From the NCBI GenBank assembly GCA_003241815.1, contig QBLV01000029.1, positions 1-34,681 on the forward strand: a DNA stretch of 34,681 nt, given 5' to 3'. Source of the DNA: Hyphomicrobiales bacterium (GTDB taxonomy: Bacteria; Pseudomonadota; Alphaproteobacteria; Rhizobiales; Beijerinckiaceae). The notes under the pieces were generated by a model. The model was not told the origin of the DNA. It did no database searches and worked only from the letters and a program-made list of their open reading frames with translations. Position numbers and translations under genes: made by a program. Shown piece after piece: positions 9,268 to 16,836 of this stretch (position 1 is the stretch's first letter; each line of letters starts with the position of its first letter).

Positions 9268-9666
9268 TCACGGCTTCTTGCCGTCCTTGTCGTACTGCTT
9301 GAGGAAGGCGGTCAGGTCCGCGATCTCCTTGTCGTTCTTGATGCCTGCGAAGATCATCTTGGTGCCCGGAATCTTCGCCTTCGGGTCCTTGATGTAGTCG
9401 GCAAACACGGCCTCGTCCCAGGTCAGGCCCGAGTTCTTGTTGGCGGCCGAATAGCTGTAACCCTCGACCGAACCGGCGGGGCGTCCAAACAGGCCGTTCA
9501 ACTGCGGGCCGACCAGGTTCTTGGCGGTTTCGCCGACCTGGTGGCAGGCACGGCACTTGTTCCAGGAGCGCTCGCCGGCGGCGATGTCCTGGGCTGAGGA
9601 GGGCAAGGGGGCGATGACTGGGGCGATCAGGGTAGCGAAAAGCGCGATGCGGGCGATGATGGGCAT
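9268..9666 (-). CDS. Small periplasmic c-type cytochrome (class I, c2-like)
   Basis: 132-residue exported monohaem cytochrome. A signal peptide covers residues 1-25, ending at SSA before QDIAAGE. The haem site is CRACH (Cys38, Cys41, His42), and Met104 in PGTKMIFAG is the expected sixth iron ligand. The rest (VGPQLNGLFGRPAG, YSYSAANK, and the final IADLTAFLKQYD helix) is the classic short cytochrome c2/c550 fold. It should carry electrons in the periplasm between a dehydrogenase or the bc1 complex and an oxidase. The ATG at 9666 has AAGGAC upstream and gives a proper signal peptide; the longer frame to 9711 is not needed. No oxidase or maturation gene lies nearby, so its partner is unknown. 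Confidence 0.93.
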   Translation of the reverse strand: MPIIARIALFATLIAPVIAPLPSSAQDIAAGERSWNKCRACHQVGETAKNLVGPQLNGLFGRPAGSVEGYSYSAANKNSGLTWDEAVFADYIKDPKAKIPGTKMIFAGIKNDKEIADLTAFLKQYDKDGKKP

Positions 9667-9786
9667 GGGTAGTCCTTGCTTTGCGACGCCGGCCAGACGC
9701 TGCGATGTCACGGCCTAGAATTGGAATAATGCAACTCAGCGTGCTGCCTAGGGGCTATTTCGACGCGGGCCGGGCCCCCTTGGCAA

Positions 9787-10620
9787 TCAGCCCAGCCGGC
9801 TGATCCAGTCCGCGACCGTCGAGGTGAAGGCGTCCGGCCGCGAGACCGGGAAGAGATGGCCGCCGCTATCGAGCATCGTCTTGGCGCAGCCCGGCAGCGC
9901 CGCCGCGAGCTCCTCCTGCAGGAAGGCCGGCACGACCATGTCGTCGCGCGCACCGAGCACGAGGATCGGCATGGCGAGCGCGGCCGCGTCCGTCGAACCG
10001 TCGAAGGACAAAAGCGCGTCGATCCGTTCCCGCATCACGGCCTGCGCCTGAGCCGTGGTCGGCGCCGCCGCCAGCGCCGCCTCGAAGACATGCCAGTTCG
10101 CCTCGATCCAGGCCGGCGGATAGGCGCAGAGCACCGAGCTCGCGGCATAGGCCTCCGGGTTCGTCGCCAGGATCGCGCGGCGGGCGCCGAAATAGCCTGC
10201 CATGTAATGGCTAGGCTTCAGCCAGCTCCCACTCAGGATCAGCCCGTCGATGCGTTGCGGCGCCTGACGCGCCAGCGCCTGGGCGATGCAGCCCCCGGTC
10301 GAATGGCCCAGCACCACGGTGCGTTCGATGCCCGCCCTGTCGAGCACGGCGAGGCAGTCGCGAGCCAGCTCATTGATAGTGCAGGCAGCGCTGCCGCGCG
10401 TGCTGGCCGCGATGCCGCGCTGGTCGAAGCTGATGACGCGGAACGAGCGCGCTAACGTCGCCGCGATGCTCTGCCAGAAGGCGGCGGTGCCGCCGAGGCC
10501 GCTGACCAGCAGCAGGGCTTGCCCGCTGCCCTCCGCGAAGGCGCGCAGCGTCGCTCCGTCGCTGGTGCGGATCTCGAAACCGCCAGCCGGACCCGTCAGG
10601 TCGCTCTCGTTCCGGATCAT
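9787..10620 (-). CDS. Alpha/beta hydrolase, RutD/enol-lactonase-like
   Basis: 277-residue cytoplasmic alpha/beta hydrolase with an intact catalytic triad: nucleophile Ser107 in GHSTGG, acid at Asp226 or Asp227 in GARDDMVVP, and His255 in SGGHLFP. The oxyanion-hole region reads SGLGGTAAFW and is followed by SFDQRG. The cap region has GSWLKP and CAYPPAW, which resemble the corresponding parts of E. coli RutD (aminoacrylate hydrolase of pyrimidine breakdown) as I recall it. No other rut gene is nearby, so this is a family likeness only; 3-oxoadipate enol-lactonase-like activity is the main alternative. The ATG at 10620 has GGGAGG seven bases upstream; the open frame continuing to 10758 is rejected. 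It is divergent from the FecR gene. Confidence 0.85.
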   Translation of the reverse strand: MIRNESDLTGPAGGFEIRTSDGATLRAFAEGSGQALLLVSGLGGTAAFWQSIAATLARSFRVISFDQRGIAASTRGSAACTINELARDCLAVLDRAGIERTVVLGHSTGGCIAQALARQAPQRIDGLILSGSWLKPSHYMAGYFGARRAILATNPEAYAASSVLCAYPPAWIEANWHVFEAALAAAPTTAQAQAVMRERIDALLSFDGSTDAAALAMPILVLGARDDMVVPAFLQEELAAALPGCAKTMLDSGGHLFPVSRPDAFTSTVADWISRLG

Positions 10621-10925
10621 CGGCAAACCTCCCTGTACGGCGCATATGGCGCTCATGACGTCGGCGCCGCCCGTGCGATGCGTGCGTGGGCCGACCGGCG
10701 GAGGATGGCGCAGGCGTCTCGCCGCCGCCATGGCCGCAATGGCAGGGGCGAGACGCAATCGGCGCAGGGCGATGGTGCTCGCCGATGCGCGGGCCGCCGG
10801 CGCTCAAATGTCTGTTTCCCCTGTTACAGATCGTGCCGTCCGTGCATGCTAGCGTCGCCTTGACCATGCGGTAGCGGTCATGGCGGATGACATGTGCGCA
10901 ATCGGCAGGGGAAGCGGAGACAGCA
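10621..10925. other. Divergent intergenic region between the hydrolase and FecR genes
   Basis: 305 bp that must hold both divergent promoters. The only symmetrical site I find near the FecR start is TGACC-N10-GGTCA at 10861-10880, listed separately. No clear sigma-70 -35/-10 pair, RNA gene or small gene with a good start is visible. Confidence 0.4.
10861..10880. promoter_or_regulatory. Inverted repeat upstream of the FecR/Crp/cyclase genes, possible operator
   Basis: TGACC, ten bases, GGTCA: a 20-bp two-fold symmetrical site ending 45 bases before the chosen FecR start. The half-sites are short, so chance is a real alternative. It does not have the TGTGA-N6-TCACA layout of enteric CRP, but the Crp-type protein two genes downstream is the natural candidate to bind here. 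Confidence 0.25.
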
Positions 10926-11594
10926 ATGGGTTGCGATGACGGCTTTGCCATCGATCGGCGCCGCCTGCTCGGGGCTGCGTCGTCGTGGGGCGTGGCAGGC
11001 CTGCCTGTAATCGCTCTGCCTTCAATCGCTCTGCCCGCAGCGGCTCTTGCGCAGGTCGCGGTTGCGCAGGCTCGGGCCGGCCTGGTGACGGATGTGAGCG
11101 GCGACGCGGTCGCCGAACTCGATGACGCGCGGCGCCTGCTCTCCACCGATGGACCTGTCTTCGTCGGCGATCGGGTTGCGACCGGCGATGGTGCCCGTGC
11201 CGGCTTCCGGCTCGGCCGTGCCACGGATCTCCGGCTCGGCGAGAAGGCGCGCATCACCATCGACCGCTTCATCGTCGATGCCGGCGGGACCATCACGCTC
11301 GGCGCCGGCGCGCTGCTGGTCGATAAGGCGCCGGGAAGCGAGGCGGGCCGGATTCGCGTGCGCTCGTCCTATGGGCTGATCGCGGTGCGCGGCACGCGCT
11401 TCTTCGCCGGGCCGAGCAACGGCGTCTTCGGCGTCTTCGTGGTCCGCGGCGAGGTCGCGGTTCGGGCCGCAGGCCGCGAGGTCGTCCTGGCGGCGGGCGA
11501 GGGGACAGACATCGCAAGACGAGGGGCCCCGCCGACTCCGGCGCGAGTCTGGGGCGAGGCGCGCATTCGCGCAGCCTTGGCGCAGGTCGATTAG
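10926..11594 (+). CDS. Tat-exported FecR-domain protein
   Basis: 222-residue exported protein. The N-terminus DRRRLLGAA (10-18) followed by a long weakly hydrophobic stretch ending near ALAQ is a twin-arginine signal; a second ALPAAALAQ-like segment makes the cleavage site uncertain (about residue 42). The mature part (about 78-200) is a FecR domain, with VGDRVATGDGARAGFRL, the repeated GALLVDKAPG strand and SSYGLIAVRGTRF. FecR domains are beta-rich periplasmic modules that sense or hold ligands. The ATG at 10926 follows GGGGAAGCGGAG; an ATG at 10887 would add 13 residues without clear benefit. The stop is three bases before the Crp gene, so it opens an operon with regulator and cyclase. Confidence 0.85.
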   Translation: MGCDDGFAIDRRRLLGAASSWGVAGLPVIALPSIALPAAALAQVAVAQARAGLVTDVSGDAVAELDDARRLLSTDGPVFVGDRVATGDGARAGFRLGRATDLRLGEKARITIDRFIVDAGGTITLGAGALLVDKAPGSEAGRIRVRSSYGLIAVRGTRFFAGPSNGVFGVFVVRGEVAVRAAGREVVLAAGEGTDIARRGAPPTPARVWGEARIRAALAQVD

Positions 11595-11597
11595 GAC

Positions 11598-12296
11598 ATG
11601 GACCAAGCCGCCATCGCCGCGATGCTGGGTGAGGCCGCTTTCTTCGCGCGGCTGTCACCCGAGGCGCTGCTGGCCTGCGCCGGAGAGTTCCGGGAGCAGC
11701 GTTTCGAGCAGTCCCAGATCCTGTTCTCGCGCGGCGACCCCGGCGACCAGCTCATTCTCGTCGGCGAGGGCCGCGTCCGGCTGGCGGTGACGACCGAGGA
11801 TGGCCGTGAATTGAGCGTCCGCCACGCCGTGCGCGGCGACCTGATGGGCGAGATCGCGGTGCTCGACGGCGGCGAACGCAGTGCCGCTGCGGTCGCGCTG
11901 ACGCCGGTCGTCGCCTATGGCCTGAGACGGGCGCCGTTCGAGCAGCTCGTCGCCTGCTATCCCGAGTTGTCGGCGGGCATCATCGCCTTCCTGTGCCGGC
12001 GCGTGCGACAGACCACGGACCAGCTCGAAGGTATCGCGCTCTATTCGATCGAGGTCAGGCTTGCCCGCTTCCTGCTGGTCGGCCTGGCCGGTCGCAAGCC
12101 TGCGCCGGGAAAGCGCGTGCCGCTCGACATGACCTTCTCGCAAGGGGAGCTGGCGCAATTGCTGGGGGCGAGCCGTCCCAAGGTCAACGCCGCGCTCGGC
12201 TCGCTCGAACAGGCCGGTGCTATCCGCCGCACCTCCGACCGCATCTTCTGCGATCCCGATCTGCTGGCGAAATGCGCCGGGATCAGCGATGTCTGA
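11598..12296 (+). CDS. Crp/Fnr family transcription regulator with cyclic-nucleotide-binding residues
   Basis: 232-residue regulator. The N-terminal cyclic-nucleotide-binding domain (about 15-130) contains GEIAVLDGGERSA (84-96). This aligns with the phosphate-binding cassette of E. coli CRP, keeping the Glu (Glu85) and the Arg-Ser pair (Arg94-Ser95) that contact cAMP. A long helix (about 125-150) leads to a winged helix domain with the recognition region SQGELAQLLGASRPKVNAAL (181-200). No Fnr-type cysteine cluster is visible near the start. It lies between the FecR gene and the adenylate cyclase, and its last codons overlap the cyclase start by eight bases. This arrangement makes it the likely reader of the cyclase product (inference). 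Confidence 0.92.
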   Translation: MDQAAIAAMLGEAAFFARLSPEALLACAGEFREQRFEQSQILFSRGDPGDQLILVGEGRVRLAVTTEDGRELSVRHAVRGDLMGEIAVLDGGERSAAAVALTPVVAYGLRRAPFEQLVACYPELSAGIIAFLCRRVRQTTDQLEGIALYSIEVRLARFLLVGLAGRKPAPGKRVPLDMTFSQGELAQLLGASRPKVNAALGSLEQAGAIRRTSDRIFCDPDLLAKCAGISDV

Positions 12297-14223
12297 ACGG
12301 CAGCGCCGGCTGTCGTCACCCGTTCTGGCGGGTGTGCTGGCCGGGCTTTGCGTTCTGATGTTATTGGTCGCCGCACCCGCGGCTTGGCGTCAGACCCTGC
12401 GCGAGCGCGTCTTTGATGCAGTCCTGAGCGGCGTCGCGGGCTGGCGTGTCGCGGGGCCGGAGACGAAGCTCGCCATCGTCGACATCGACACCGCCAGCCT
12501 CGAAGCCGTCGGCCCCTGGCCATGGCGGCGCGAGATCGTCGCGCGTCTGGTCTCCGCCGTGAACGGCGCGAAGCCTGCCGCCATCGCAGTGGACATGCTG
12601 CTGGCCGGCGACGATACGCGCTCGCCTGCAGCGCTGGCGCGGCAGCTCGCGGCGGAGACTGGGCGCGCCGATCTCGGCGAACTGGCGCCGACCCTCATCG
12701 ATGGCGACAAGGCCCTGGCGGAAGCCGTCGGTGCCGGCCCCGTCGCGCTCGGCTGGGTTCTCGATCCACGCGGACGCGATGATGTGGCCGAGGTGCCCGT
12801 CCTGACGCGAGAGGGCGTGAAGCTCGGCCCGCTCTGGCGCGAGACCGGCGCGACCGGCCCTCCGCCCACACTGGCGTCGGAGGCAGCGGGTGCGGGCACC
12901 CTGTCCCTGCCGGGTGACGAGGACGGACTGGTCCGGCGCGTGCCCCTCTTCGTCGCGGTCGGCGACGACATCCGCCCCGGCCTGGCCCTGGAGGCGCTGC
13001 GCCTCGCCTCGGGCGCTGCGGGCTATCTGCTCTCGGGCGACCCGGCCCGTCTCGGCGTCGGCGCAATGACGCGCCGCCTGCCATCGGACGGGATGCTGCG
13101 CCTGGTGCCCGGCTCGGCCGGTGTCGCGACGCTCCGGGCCGCTGACGTCCTGCGCGGAGGGGCCGATCTGGCGCCCCTCGCCGGGGCGATCGTCTTCATC
13201 GGCGGTTCGGCCTCAGAACTCGGCGCCTTGCGTGCCAGCGCGCGCGATCCGCTGACGCCGTCATCCGTGCTCCAGGCTGATGCCGTCCGCCAGATCGCGG
13301 CAGGCGTGGTCCCGCTGCGGCCCGCCCGCGCATGGATCTGGGAACTGGCCGTGTCGCTGCTCGGCGTGATGGTCGCGATCGGTCTTGCGCGCGGCTTGCG
13401 ACCGGCGCTGGCGGCGTCGGCGATGGCGGGCCTCCTGCTCGCCAGCGTGCTGGGTGCTGCGGGTCTCGCCGCCGCCGACCTTCTGCTCGATCCGGTGCCG
13501 CCGGCCGCATCCGGCGTGGCTGCCTTCCTCGCGACCTCGCTGGCTGGCTTTTCGGAAACGCGCCTGCGCGAGGCGCGTCTGCGCCGCCGCTTCGAGCAGC
13601 ATCTGGCGCCGGGCGTCGTCGAACGCATCATCGCCAACCCCACGAGCCTCAAGCTCTCGGGCGAGCGGCGCGAGATCACGGCCCTGTTCACGGATATCGA
13701 GGGCTTCACCCAGACCACGCGTGACATCGGCCCCGAGCAGCTCGTCAGCGTGCTCGACGGCTATTTCGACGGCGTCACCCGCATCGTCGGCGAGCATGGC
13801 GGCATGGTCGACAAGCTCGTCGGCGACGCCGTGCACGCTTTCTTCAACGCACCGCTGGATCTCGCCGACCACCCCCGGCGGGCGGTGGCCTGCGCGGTCG
13901 CGATCCTGGCCTGGACGGAGAGCTATCGTGCCCAGGGTCTCGCCGCGACCATCCGGCTCGGCCGCACCCGACAGGGCATCGAGACCGGCATTGCCATCGT
14001 CGGCGATGTCGGCGTCGGCGCCAAGCTAGACTACACCGCCCATGGCGATGCGGTGAACACGGCTGCGAGGCTGGAGGCCCTCAACAAGGAGCTCGGCTCG
14101 TCGATCTGCATCGGCCCGGCGGCGGCGCGGCGCTGTGGCGTCTCGCTCGTGCGTCCGCTCGCCACCGTCGAGCTGCGCGGTCTCGGGCAGGTCGAGGTCT
14201 TCACGCCGATGGAGGTCGCGTGA
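12289..14223 (+). CDS. CHASE2-domain adenylate cyclase (class III)
   Basis: 644-residue membrane cyclase. One helix near 13-31 leads to an extracytoplasmic CHASE2 sensor domain (about 35-340, with VDIDTASLEAVGPWPW and a conserved IVFIGGSA near 301-308). Three helices follow (about 349-420) and then the cytoplasmic class III catalytic domain (about 460-640). Metal ligands Asp469 (FTDIEGF) and Asp513 (VGDAV), adenine-selecting Lys509 and Asp581, and transition-state residues Asn590 and Arg594 (VNTAARL) are all present, so an active adenylate rather than guanylate cyclase is predicted. The ATG at 12289 overlaps the Crp gene. The sensor should receive an envelope signal, perhaps through the FecR or OmpA-like neighbours. 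Confidence 0.93.
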   Translation: MSERQRRLSSPVLAGVLAGLCVLMLLVAAPAAWRQTLRERVFDAVLSGVAGWRVAGPETKLAIVDIDTASLEAVGPWPWRREIVARLVSAVNGAKPAAIAVDMLLAGDDTRSPAALARQLAAETGRADLGELAPTLIDGDKALAEAVGAGPVALGWVLDPRGRDDVAEVPVLTREGVKLGPLWRETGATGPPPTLASEAAGAGTLSLPGDEDGLVRRVPLFVAVGDDIRPGLALEALRLASGAAGYLLSGDPARLGVGAMTRRLPSDGMLRLVPGSAGVATLRAADVLRGGADLAPLAGAIVFIGGSASELGALRASARDPLTPSSVLQADAVRQIAAGVVPLRPARAWIWELAVSLLGVMVAIGLARGLRPALAASAMAGLLLASVLGAAGLAAADLLLDPVPPAASGVAAFLATSLAGFSETRLREARLRRRFEQHLAPGVVERIIANPTSLKLSGERREITALFTDIEGFTQTTRDIGPEQLVSVLDGYFDGVTRIVGEHGGMVDKLVGDAVHAFFNAPLDLADHPRRAVACAVAILAWTESYRAQGLAATIRLGRTRQGIETGIAIVGDVGVGAKLDYTAHGDAVNTAARLEALNKELGSSICIGPAAARRCGVSLVRPLATVELRGLGQVEVFTPMEVA

Positions 14224-14333
14224 TGCGGCTGTTCCCTGCGGGACAGGCAAGCGCGAAGCCTTCGCGCATTCTCACGTCACGCGCTGCTCCGGCTCGCCCG
14301 GCGCATGGATCGCTCACAAAGGGAGATGATATC

Positions 14334-15602
14334 ATGGACCAGCCTTCAGTCCTCGTTTGCAGGCGTCCGGGTGCGGAGCAGGGCGTCAAAGGCCTCTGCC
14401 GGAAACGCGCCATGACGCTGCGCTCATTCTCCGCCGCCGTGATGCTGGCTCTGGCCACTGTGGGCAGCGCCCCGGCCGCGATCGCCCAGCCGGTCGCCGC
14501 GACCAAGGCCCCGGCGCTCGTACCGCTCGAACAGGCCTTCATGAAGGCGGCGACCGATCTCTTCGCAAAGCTGCCCGCCAGCTCCGGCGAGACGACGATC
14601 GTCATCGATCCGCTGATCGACGGCGTCACCGGCATCCAGTCGGCCGCGACGCGCGGCTTCGACAGGCGCATCGCCGCGCTGGTCGCCGAACGCTACCCGC
14701 ATGTGAAGGTCCTGCCCTTCACGCCGGAGAACGTCGCCAAGGCGCGCTTCGTCTTCATCGGCACCTTCAACACGATCAACAATGCCGGCCAGCCCGGGGC
14801 TGAAAAAGATGCCTTCTGGATCTGCTTTGCCCTCGTCGAGCGCGAGGCCAAGACGGTCTACGCTCGCAGCGTCTCCCGCTCCGTCGTCAACAATGTCGAT
14901 ATCGCGCCGGCCGCGTCCTATGCCGATAGCCCGGTCTGGGGCATGGACGCCGCGACGCGGGCCTATATCGAGGCTTGCCAGAAGTCGCAGCCGGGCTCGC
15001 CGGTCGCCCCCGCCTATATCGACCAGCTCGGCGCCGCCGCCCGCATCCGCGAGGCGACGGCCGCCTATGAGGCCGGCGACCACGCCAAAGCGCGCGATCT
15101 CTACCGCGAGGCCAAGGAACAGCCAGGCGGCGACCAGCTCCGCGTGCTGAACGGGCTCTATCTCTCCTACACCGCGCTCGGCGACAACGCGCAGGCCGAC
15201 AGCACCTTCGGCCAGATGGTCGAGCGCGGCTTCGCGCTGGGCCAGCTCGGCGTCAAGTTCCTGTTCGAGCCGAACTCGACAGCCTTCAATGCCGATCGCA
15301 AGCTCTCCGCGAGCTACCCGGCCTGGCTGCGCGAGATCGCCGCCAGGGCGACGAAGGCGGGCGTCTGCCTCGAGGTCGTCGGCCATGCCAGCCGCACGGG
15401 TCCGGAAGACCTCAACGACCGCCTCTCGCGTGAACGTGCCGAGCGCATCGCCTCGCTGATGGCCAGCCAGGCGCCGGGCATCGCCCAGCGCCTGCGCCCC
15501 TCGGGTGTCGGCTATCGCGAAGCTCTCGTCGGTTTGCCCCGCGACGATGCCAGCACGGCGGTCGATCGTCGCGTCGAATTCAAGACGGCGCCCTGCGCAT
15601 GA
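14334..15602 (+). CDS. Exported TPR/OmpA-like envelope protein
   Basis: 422 residues from the ATG at 14334, chosen because AAAGGGAGATGATATC precedes it. Starts at 14223 (touching the cyclase stop) and 14412 (directly before the signal-like MTLRSFSAAVMLALA) are alternatives. A signal peptide ends near AIAQ (residue 52 in this numbering). The middle (about 85-215) is an unrecognised domain, followed by a TPR-like pair of helices with AAYEAGDHAKARDLYREA (about 243-260). The C-terminus (about 305-420) is OmpA-like, with NDRLSRERAERI and DRRVEFK. The Asp that OmpA uses to bind diaminopimelate is Ser353 here (GHAS), so normal peptidoglycan binding is doubtful. The stop overlaps the next start as ATGA. 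Confidence 0.8.
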   Translation: MDQPSVLVCRRPGAEQGVKGLCRKRAMTLRSFSAAVMLALATVGSAPAAIAQPVAATKAPALVPLEQAFMKAATDLFAKLPASSGETTIVIDPLIDGVTGIQSAATRGFDRRIAALVAERYPHVKVLPFTPENVAKARFVFIGTFNTINNAGQPGAEKDAFWICFALVEREAKTVYARSVSRSVVNNVDIAPAASYADSPVWGMDAATRAYIEACQKSQPGSPVAPAYIDQLGAAARIREATAAYEAGDHAKARDLYREAKEQPGGDQLRVLNGLYLSYTALGDNAQADSTFGQMVERGFALGQLGVKFLFEPNSTAFNADRKLSASYPAWLREIAARATKAGVCLEVVGHASRTGPEDLNDRLSRERAERIASLMASQAPGIAQRLRPSGVGYREALVGLPRDDASTAVDRRVEFKTAPCA

Positions 15603-16804
15603 TCCCCTCTCGCGATGCGCCGGGCCTGCAGCGTCGCTGCCTGCCCGGCACAAGCCTGCCTGGCGCAAGGCCGCAGCCGAAGTCGCCCGGCGCCGGACGC
15701 TCTCTTCCGGCCATCGCCGCCGGCATCGGCCTGGTGATGGCGGCGGCTTGCGCAACGGCCCAGACCAAGCCGCCCCAGCAAGGCGCGGCCACCGTCGCCC
15801 CCACGCTGAAACTCCTGCCGGTCGCGCCGCCCAGGGACGCCGCCGTCGAGATGGCGGAGCGCATTGCTGGCACCACGGACCGCGCGGCGCTGCTCGAATT
15901 GCTGGCCGCCGGCGTTGACAAGTCCCGGATCACATCGCGGCTGACCGCGCTGGGCTATGTCGATCTCGCCGCCGGCAGCACCCGGCTCTGGATCAAGCCG
16001 GGATCGGGCGAGGGTTTTCGCGACTGTGCCGACTGCCCGGAACTCGTCCTGGTGCCCGACGGTGATGTCCGGATGCAGCTCTCGACCGGAGCCACGCCAC
16101 GCACCGTCGAGGCCAGCCTGCCGCAGCCTTTCGCGGTCGGCCGCTTCGAGGTGACGCGAGCGCAGTACCGTGTCTTCGTCGCGCAGTCCGGCCATGTCGT
16201 CGAGCTTGGCTGCCATGTCCGCGAGCCGGTCTGGAAGCTTTCTCCCACCCTGTCCTGGCAGGATTCGGGCTATCCGCAGACCGAGAACGATCCCGTCGCC
16301 TGCGTCAGCCATGGCGATGCCAAGGCCTATCTCGCCTGGCTCTCGAAGCGCACCGGCCAGCGCTACCGGCTCCTCACGGATCCGGAATGGCATCATGTCG
16401 CGGCTGCCTCCGCGAAGGAAATGGCCGATCCGAGCCGCCTCTGCGCGATCGGGAACGGTGCCGACCAGACGGCGAAGGCGGCTCATCCGTCGTGGACGGT
16501 CGCGCCTTGCCGCGATGGCCACCGCACCACGGCGCCCGTCGGCAGCTTCGCACCGAGCGCCTGGGGCCTTTCGGATTTGAGCGGAAATCTCTGGGAATGG
16601 GTCGATACCTGCCCGCCCGATCCGTCGGTGCCCGGCCAGCCCTTTCCGCCGCCGATCTGCCGCGAGGAGGAGGGCCGCATCCTGAGGGGAGGCTCCTGGG
16701 CCGATCCGCCGGCCGCGCGCATGCTGGACTCGCGGATCGTCAGCGAACCCGGCATCCGCGATCAGGTCGCGGGCTTCCGCGTCGCGCGCGACCTCGGCAA
16801 CTGA
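15599..16804 (+). CDS. SUMF1/formylglycine-generating-enzyme-fold protein, catalytic cysteines absent
   Basis: 401-residue secreted or lipid-anchored protein. The N-terminus has a long basic leader and a hydrophobic stretch (about 36-51) ending AAACATAQ; Cys51 could be a weak lipobox cysteine. Residues about 145-398 are a SUMF1 (FGE-sulfatase) domain: FAVGRFEVTRAQYRVFV, DPVACVSHGDAKAYLAWLS, YRLLTDPEWHHVA, LSDLSGNLWEWV, ILRGGSWAD and a terminal GFRVAR. After GGSW the positions holding the active-site cysteines of true formylglycine enzymes are non-cysteine, and no sulfatase gene is near, so a binding or scaffold role is more likely. Its ATG overlaps the preceding stop, making it the last member of the five-gene set. 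It converges on the TRAP permease with a 12-bp gap. Confidence 0.87.
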   Translation: MIPSRDAPGLQRRCLPGTSLPGARPQPKSPGAGRSLPAIAAGIGLVMAAACATAQTKPPQQGAATVAPTLKLLPVAPPRDAAVEMAERIAGTTDRAALLELLAAGVDKSRITSRLTALGYVDLAAGSTRLWIKPGSGEGFRDCADCPELVLVPDGDVRMQLSTGATPRTVEASLPQPFAVGRFEVTRAQYRVFVAQSGHVVELGCHVREPVWKLSPTLSWQDSGYPQTENDPVACVSHGDAKAYLAWLSKRTGQRYRLLTDPEWHHVAAASAKEMADPSRLCAIGNGADQTAKAAHPSWTVAPCRDGHRTTAPVGSFAPSAWGLSDLSGNLWEWVDTCPPDPSVPGQPFPPPICREEEGRILRGGSWADPPAARMLDSRIVSEPGIRDQVAGFRVARDLGN

Positions 16805-16810
16805 AGCCGG

Positions 16811-16836
16811 CGAGCCCTATGCGATCCTGGGGCTCG
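16811..16836. terminator. Short inverted repeat at the convergent gene ends
   Basis: CGAGCCC (16811-16817) and GGGCTCG (16830-16836) form a 7-bp stem with a 12-base loop exactly where the SUMF1 gene and the TRAP permease gene converge. There is no T-run on either side, and the right arm lies in the permease 3' end, so it is at best a weak or bidirectional transcription end. Confidence 0.25.

Noticed and set aside
15599-16804. Active formylglycine-generating enzyme or sulfatase maturation factor
   Set aside because: The catalytic cysteine positions after the GGSW motif are not cysteine and no sulfatase gene is present.
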